A stretch of DNA of 22,689 nucleotides, from the NCBI GenBank assembly GCA_002633005.1, contig NMRA01000176.1:164797-187485 (forward strand), given 5' to 3'. A program made the translations under genes and the position numbers. Numbering within the stretch: position 1 is the first letter of the stretch; every line of letters starts with the position of its first letter. Shown here piece after piece: positions 8,429 to 17,300 of the stretch. This DNA comes from Phoronis australis. Its lineage: Eukaryota > Phoronida > Phoronidae. The notes beneath the pieces were generated by a model. It did no database searches. It saw nothing but the letters and a program-made list of their open reading frames with translations, and was not told the DNA's origin.

Positions 8429-11314
8429 CTGGTAGAAACACAAAGTACGTTGAGGTCGAAATCATAAAGTGCAACGATGCCAAAACAGTATGCGGCTATT
8501 TTAAAACGAATCAAGCAATCTTGGCAATATCTATGTAAAACGTGCAACATTTAAACAAGGGAACTCATGATTTGAGAAGTGAGTCCACAATCTGTAGCGT
8601 CCTGCAGTCTATGCACAACTGGAAACCTGAAGTTCACTATACTTCTCTCAATCACTTGTCCCCTTGCCGGGCACTCCAATAATCCGGCACTACTTATAAA
8701 AAACTGAAAGACTGCTTGGGGTGAGTTTACCAGTAGTGAATAAATTCGCAAATTTCTCAAATACAGGTCTATTTTACATCAAAATTAATTGAAACAAAAC
8801 GAATTGAAAGTTTTTGCGTAGTATACTGCAACCATGCAGTCTCACCAACAGCAGTAACACATAGAAAGGTTCGTTATCCCTATTTTTTACTTGAGAATTC
8901 TCGCACCATGGGAAGGAAATCTCCAGCTCTTTTTCTAAAAAGTTTGGCGAGTAGATAATTTTTAAATTTGTTACGAAGTGCTAGACTGAAAATCCCAGGA
9001 AATTTGTTACAAGGCAGGTCGTGTTGATAATTTTTTCATTTTTTACCAAGTGTTAGACTGACACAAATCCCAGGAAAATTGTTACAAGGCAGGTCGTGTA
9101 GATGATTTTTTTCATTTTTACCAAGTGTTAGACTGAAACTCCCAGGAAATTTGTTACAAGGCAGGTCGAAGACCTAATGCTGTGATTTTCACTCTGTGTA
9201 CGTCTTGCCACTTATAGGTAACCTATTCAAAACATACCCTTTGTTATGCAGAGATTAACTGAAAACAATGTGACTTTCAGACAGACTTCTCTACGTGCTC
9301 TGCTGCCGTAATTTTTCCATTCACCGCGCAACCGGTCTACGCCATTAAAACAATTTTTGGGAAGAAATGAATTCACCAGTTCATTTTGGTTCAGTTCGAA
9401 ATGCGAATATTTTTAGCAACAAATTCCTATTTTACTATCAGGTATATCCAATGACTAGAAATTGGTCTCACTCCCTAAAAGCCGTACTTGCATAAGACTT
9501 ACATCATAAACCAGTCCCCATAGAACCGGCTGCCCGATGAAGACCGCTCGCGCGCCCAGAGCCAACGCTTTGAAAACATCCGTTCCAGTGCGCACTCCAC
9601 TATCGAGATACACCTCACAGTCACTTCCTACACTGCGCACTGCATCAATCACCTCCGACAAGACATCAATCTGGACAAGAAATTAGGCAGAAAACGTCAG
9701 TAGCACCGCAGGGCCTATGCGTACACGCTAAGAAAGTCATTAATTCATCCAATATTCAACCACCAGTTAAAAGCTACAACAGGTTACTCAAGTCACACAA
9801 TGGTAACACCGGGCCAAGTAGTATGAAATTGAAACGCCAATTATCTCGCCTTATTCATTGCATAGACCCAGCAGTTGAACTGATAGTTGTTTTCAAACCC
9901 CTTCAGAAACTTTCCAATATGCTGTGTAAACTGAAGTCACCCATCCCTTTATTGAACAAGTAATGTTGTGTATAAGGTTGAATGTGACAACAGTAAGGAA
10001 TTCTATGTCGGACTCGCACAGAGACGCCTCTGTGACAGGCTGAAAGAACATCACACCTCAGAGAAAAGAAACGTATATAGGCATTGTGTTAGCTACAATC
10101 ACCAAGCCAACTCTTGTTAGTATTATCTGCAGAGAACCCAATAAGGAGTTACTGTCAGTACATTAAAGAGCCATTGGCCATTCAGAACCAGCATGCCACT
10201 GATTCTCTGCCAACATGCAGAGCTCTGTGACCCTGCAGCTATACGGTGATGACCAGCTACTGACTATATTCTATGTATCTCTCATTTCACTCTATGGATG
10301 TTACCTGAGCTGTATGTTGGCACTTGTTGTCCTAAATTGTTGTAAATATGATCCTGATGATGTCTAATGAAAAGACGAAACGTTGAATTGAACATGAACT
10401 TTTTTATTTGTGCGGCGATTGTCCGGTTTTTGATCTTACTATGGCCAAAAACTTTTCACAATAATATTGAAGTTTTGCATGTAGCCTATATGAAAGCTGC
10501 GCCCTTGCCAACCAAAATGAATATTTCAGAGTATTCTGAGCCGAGTTACACGTAGACAAATGTAGAACATTGCATACGGTTATGAAATAGGTGTAGGAAG
10601 TGTGTGAGAGTGTCTTGTCTGGGGGGGGGGGGGNACCGGGGAAGTATGCAGAGAAAAGGAAAAAAGGAATCGTAGACGTTTATTCTGACACGGATGTGCT
10701 GAACAGAATTTCCGTTGCACCTGTGAGGTGTCCTATTAGTTGCAATGCTGGCGTGTTGAGGTTGTTAGAGGATAAACGTTGATGCCCGCCGGCCAAGGGT
10801 TACTATAGCCCGTGAGGCTGAGTTGGGTTTCATGTCGGCCATCCAGAATATAGTGATTATCAAGATCAGGGACGGTCGGATCCAGCATTTTGAATGGGGG
10901 GCAGAATATTAGCCAGGATTTTGCACGTCAGACATTCGTACCCCCGAACTGCCAAACGGAATCTAGGGGAATTTTAGGGGGGGAGGGGCATGAGAACGAG
11001 TCATAACGCTGGAGAATATATGTTCTAGCAATCTGCAGTTGATCAAAGTGTTACTGGTCTGTAGTTTTCCGCATCAGATCAGTCATTCCTCTTGAAAGTA
11101 GGAGTTACGTTTGATGTTAGCCAGACAAGGTGCCAGAGTCCAATGATAATTGAAAAATATGCTTGAGAGCAAGGGTGATTTCGTTTGCCGTTTCTCTGAG
11201 GAAACGGGCGGGTAAACTGTCAGGCCCTTTGGCTTTCTTCATATTCAGATGCTAGTAACTTCAGTAGAAATGTCTGTAGATGGAAATTTCTGAATAAGCT
11301 GGATGTGTGTGTGT

Positions 11315-11361
<47 letters not shown>

Positions 11362-14300
11362 ATGTGGGGTGAGACGGGGTTTGCGAGACCCCTTGAAACG
11401 AATGCGATCGAGTGGCGCTGAGCGATCGAGGGTGCTGAGCGACCAGGGATCGTGGGGATGGGTCGGTAACGATGATTGGGCAGGGCCGGCCCCAAACCTA
11501 GCGGGGCTCTAAGCAAAACATGACTTGGGTGCCCACCAAAAATAATTTCATACAGTTTATTAGGCATATGTTAAAAGTGGCACACCGCACCGTGTCAGAA
11601 GGTAGAAACCGCCAACGGAAATAAACCTGAGTTTTCGATAGAGTATCACTCCCACGCACGTACGTACTACCAAAACATTTAAATCACAAATATTAATTTT
11701 CTCAGTCTCTAACGTCTAAAGGAAATGAAACATGAGCTACTATTGACTTCAATCAATTGACCATCTCTGTTCCGAAGGCTATATGGCACAAATCCTTTTA
11801 CTCGCTGACGCTGTGAGTGACGTGTTTGTGAATGGCGATGACGGTGGAAAGGCATAAGAAATGGTGTGTGCGTACCTGTTTCATATGTAAACAGCTACTA
11901 TCTAAGTAGTGAGCAAGACAAAAAAAGCCCACGTTCAATTCGGTGCACAAAACGGACACATAAATCTATTAAAATTTTTAACGTTTTCTGGTTCAGTATA
12001 ATGAATTTTATGCTGATTTTGCCATTTACGATCGGTCTGTTTTTTCCGGACATCCTTTAACATTTACCTAGGACGTGGAGAGTCCGTGGTGATCGGGATC
12101 GATTAACCCCGCTGATGGAAATCTTCGACTATGTTCTGATGCCATGATGACCTCTCCGAAACTCACTCTGCTCACCCACTCACTACCCCCCTTACACCCT
12201 CCCCGCCCCCCGTGGGTTCTCCTACCTTCCTACGTTGTAGCACTACTACGTAGAAAAAATTACCGTTGCGGGTACACCATCTAGTATTCTTCCGCCATGG
12301 TTTGAAACGAAAATCGCATCTGCACCGTGACGCACGGCTTCGATAGCGTCTTCACCTGTAAATTCAAGAGTTAATAACTTAAGTAATCGGAAAGGTTGTA
12401 AAAGAGCTGAAACCTCTGGATGCATCTCTTCAAAAATACAAATAGTTCTATTGGAAAAGACTAAAAGGGACAGAAAATTCGAACCTTCATTCAAAAAATA
12501 CACTTCTCATTTAGACCATTTACCGGCGTAAAATCGGTCTCATTTCGTTCCTTAATCAGATTTGAAATGATTTCTAGACTTGAGCAGAGGTGACAGTCGG
12601 TTATTGCTTCAGATCAGGCTCGGGGAGTTAGCTTGTTATGGCGGGTTAATTATAGCTTGCGCAGCATTATGGCCGCCAGGAGAATTCTAGGCGTTTTATT
12701 GCAAGCAATTTCAAATCAATTAAATTTTTTTGACTCTAGAACATACTTTATTGCCGTTTTAAAACACCTGCGCCATATTTGACACCGCAATTCAGTCAGG
12801 TGTCCGAAGCAAAATCTCCTGTTAGCGCCAGAAGCCTGAGTAGCCTATCCACTACAGAACAAAACGTACACATAGGCCTATTTTGGCATCTGACCGCCTA
12901 CTCCGCAATGCACTTTGAAATAATACAGATGTTCATAAATAACTCAGTTCTTAATAACATTCCTTGGCGAAAAAAATAACCTTTTGACATTTTGGTGGTG
13001 ATCCCACCATTCTTATTCAATGTTTTGTGAACGTTACAAGGTCCATAAAACCAGAAATGTAAAACTAGTTATACAACTGCTTGTTTTTACTATTCCAATT
13101 ACAAAAACCCCAATAACTTGAAAAACTGACAAAATTGTATCTTTTTGTACCTGTAATTATCCCTTTTATGACTACCGGAAGTGAAGTAATCGATTTTATC
13201 CACTTTACATCGGACCAAACAAGAGGTTTTTTGGCTCGCACTATCTTGTTTTCTGCACCTCCTTCCTCGAAGTTTCTCATTCTTAAAAGCAAAATATGCG
13301 ATAGAAAAGCAATGTTATTAGGTTCCAGCATTTTGCTTCAGCTACATCAAAGACTCATTTCCAACACTTCTCCTTAAAGGTGGCGCTGTGACCGATGGAC
13401 AATGAAAGTGACAATACCAGCAACAGTATCTCTCCAAGCATTCTGTGGGTTACACCTAATACATGATGAATGAGCCAAAGTCATGTGACGACTTGGCGTA
13501 TTCCTTTGAGAAGCTTTCATCTAGAAGCCACCTTGTCTGAATCAGTAGCGTGATCATAACTGAACTACATGTATCTGTCGTTTCGATTTTGTTTACCAAG
13601 GGATGAAAACAATTCCACGAAAGCACCTCTAAAATCCAGCTACGATCCCTTAAACTGCAGTTTGAGACCAAACGACGTCAAACCCATGGTAAAAGTCCAT
13701 AGATTTGAACCCTCTACTCTACACACACAGCGAAAAGGAACCATACATGATGACCATTCCCTAAGACCAGATTATATGGCCGTACCTCTGCAGCAGTACT
13801 TCGCAGCTAGAATATTATCAGAGATTATTACTGTACTAACTTTATGCCAGTTCTTTGTATTTCAATCATCTTTGGACCACAACAAGCCTACATTTGAAAA
13901 TTTTTTATATTCCTTGTATCATTATATCAAAGTTAGACGAAAGCTGATCATCGGTTTTAAAAAATCCCCTGAATTTCACCTTTTGGGAAGCCCTATGTAA
14001 ATACTTAGACATATATTTACTCACACATGTATAATTTTGAAGTAACTTGTACATGAAGAGTGCGTGGGTGTATGAATGGTGCGGTGAATGTTGTACCTTT
14101 CCATTGCTAGATAGTTGTTAGTTACCATTTGCTGTTACTTTCCTTCTATTGCGAAATGAAATATTAATTATTAAAAAAATCACATGATCATGGAATTTGG
14201 CCTCCGGAACTTGGTCAGCATGTATGGAGCATGTTAGGGATGCAAATCTGAGGATTTGGTGTCGTTGGTCTCGTACTCACTGGAATTTAGGGGAGCATAT

Positions 14301-17300
14301 CTGTAGCTTAGATGCGTTTACACAGACAGTGTCTCCATCTTTTGATAACATTATACTATCTAATTAGCTAAACTGTCCTTTGTGGAAACATTAGAATTAA
14401 TGACATGAATCGTGGAAACCTTGTAATTAACTGCAAATGCTTGATTCGCGTGCAAAATTTCTTTGTATATGCAAGGGGAAGCATTCGAGATCAGTAGTGT
14501 CGACCCGTATTTGCATGAATTATAAGCTGTGCAAATTTATGCAATGACCTGCATTTTGGTTTCATTAAGTCACTGACCACAAACACATGGGTGCGAATAT
14601 CAAGATGATCTGGATGAAGTGCCCCGGAAGGTAGTCGCGAACAGAAACTGAATTTTGGATGATGGTAGCCATTATTTGCATAAACTATGCACATTTAATG
14701 CGCAACAGCCTGAAAATTGATTTCATAGAATTAATTGACCATACCAACATAAGAGAAAATATCACTATCATTTACCTGTGCAGTTTCTCATACCAGCGAT
14801 AAGCACAAGCAGATTTTTACATAATGGCGGACTTAATATAAAAAAGCATAAAGTATGCAAATTCACGATTTATCTACCTGTAACTTAGATTCACTGAAGT
14901 CACTGACTTTGGAGACGTAGATATAAGCATCAAAACAATCTATCTATGATGCTTGGTAAGAAAGTCATCAAAAAAACCCTAAATTTTGCGTTATGGCAGC
15001 CTCAAAAGTTGCATATATGAAAAATGCTCAACTTTGTCAAGATTACAGTTTAGCTAAACTGCTCCATGGGCGTCACTTCAACATGAAACAAAACAAGAGC
15101 ATCGCAGAGCGTTGAAATGCGCCCACGAATGCATCGCAAACGGTGTTCTTTTAGGGTTGTTTATTTGTGTCATAAAAATGACCACTTGGTGGCACAAAAA
15201 CGTACAATCCATCTAAAACTGGGAACACGTCATAGCTTCTTTAATAGAAAGATATTCACCAAATTTCATAGAAATCTGTCTCGGAAATTCAGAGAAACAA
15301 ATGAAAACAGAATCATATGAAATTGACAATAGGGGCACAGTGTTCATTGGATCCGCCTGAAAGTCGTTATTGTCTGTTATTAGCTTCACATAAATACACT
15401 TACTAAATTTAATAAAGATCCAGCGGTGGGTTTAGGAGATACAGCTATGGGCGCAAAACAAAACAAAACTACCATTGGAGACGCAACAGTAGTCAAAGTC
15501 ATCATCGTCAACATCCCAGAGAAAGCCAATTTTCAAAACCATCCTGAGAATTATTTGGTTGATAGAGAGGTGGACACCAAAGAAAAACAGACTCGAAAAC
15601 AGCAAAAATGGCTACTAGGTGGTGCAAAATACCTCGATTCCATCCAAAAATGGGAGGATAGCGTCGTCTAACCAACAGATGCCTGTATCCAAAATTTTAT
15701 GAAAATCCACTGAGGACCCTTGAAGAAACAGAGGAAAACGTAAAATCTAAAATTGCCACCAGGGGGCACACCAGTAGTGAGATTCGTCCGAAAACCGTCG
15801 TTGTTCTTTGTCAACATCATATGAATACTCCTCTAAAATTTAGTAAAGATCCTGCGAACAGTTTAAGAGCTGCAGCCATGGGCGCAAAAAAACGAAACTG
15901 CACTAGGAGGCACCACAGTCGCTTAAGTCATCGGAAAATCATCGTCAGCCGTCCACTTCATAATAAAAACATACATGCCAATTTTCACAATTATCCTGAA
16001 AGCGATTTGGTTGATAGAGGGGTAGACTCCAAAAAACAAACTCGAAAACGGTAAAAATGGCCTCTAGGTGGCGCAAACTACGTCGAATCCATACGAAAAT
16101 GAAAAGATAGCGTCACCACACTAACAGAAGCCTGTACGCCATTTTTTTGAAAATACATTGAGGACCTTTGAAGATACAGAGGTTAACCTAAAAAAATAAA
16201 ATTGCCACCAGGGGGAACACCAGTAGTCAAATCTGTCCGAAAGTCGTCGTCATCTTTTGTCAACATCATATAAATGCACTTACTAAATTTAGTAAAGATC
16301 CTGCTGACCTTTTAGGAGATACAGCCATAGGCGAAAAAAAGCTGCCACTAGGAGGCGCCACAGTCGTCGAAATCATCGGAAAATCATCGCCAGCCGTCTT
16401 CTTTATAGTAAGAACATACGTGCCAATTTCCACAATCATCCTCAGAGCGGTTTGGTTGATAGAGGGGGGACGCCTAAAAACAGACTCGAAAACAGTAAAA
16501 ATGGCCACTAGGTGGCGAAAACTACGTCGAATCTATCCGAAAACGGGATATCGTCATCTCACTAATAGATACCTACATGCCAAATTTTATGAAAATACGC
16601 TGAAAGACCTTTGAAGATATAGAGGTAGGCCCTAAGCGTAAAAAACTAAAATTGCCACTAGGGGCACACCGGTAGGCGGATCCATCGGAAAGTTCGCTCA
16701 TGCCGTCCCATTCATAAAAGGAACACATGTGCAAAATTTCATGATGAACATACGTCAAAGGTTGTTTTGGAGTTAGGGCAGCTGACGCCGGACGCGGACA
16801 CCAGACGCGGGCGCCGGACGCATATGAATATGTGGGCGCATAAAAACTTACACTTACCCTATGGATGGCTACTAAGCTGTATTGCTATAGGTGACTTTAA
16901 AACCAGAGATATTTTAGATACAAGACTGCGATTCTGGCATTGCAGCGGAATAAACCAAGAACCAAAATCATTGCGAGTTAAAGTACCTGACGCCAAGAGT
17001 CTGCTCTTTGTCCAAAAATCCAAGTCTTTTGGCTCCCCCCTTGCCGTGGCCAACGTTCATGGAATCCACTGTTAGTACTAGGGTCCTGTACCCACTGCGT
17101 TCAGCGCGTCGGATGTACTCTCGTATGAAATCGCGTTCGAAGAAATACCTGTACATTAAAATGATGGAACGGAGAGTTACCCCGTGAAGTGGAGACTATT
17201 CATTGTGTTTAGGGAGATGAGTGCAGAAATCAAAGAGACTACGATATTACACATGTTTGGGACAATACCTATGACGTACAACGAAAATACTTGAGACGTA

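Noticed and set aside
8235-8538. Two plus-strand frames of 66 and 76 residues
   Set aside because: They are antisense to the last oxidase exon, which explains why they stay open.
11220-11567. 115-residue minus-strand frame with a Thr-His repeat
   Set aside because: The repeat is the translation of the TG microsatellite, and the frame crosses the LINE fragment out of register.
13569-14000. 143-residue plus-strand open frame inside the oxidase's 3.7-kb intron
   Set aside because: No recognisable domain, no good promoter or start context, and a frame of this length is expected about once by chance in AT-rich DNA of this size. Kept only as a possible nested gene if transcripts appear.
15117-16614. 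Several 64-81 residue frames on both strands
   Set aside because: They lie within the 148-bp satellite monomers and repeat with them; none has protein-like conservation between monomers.
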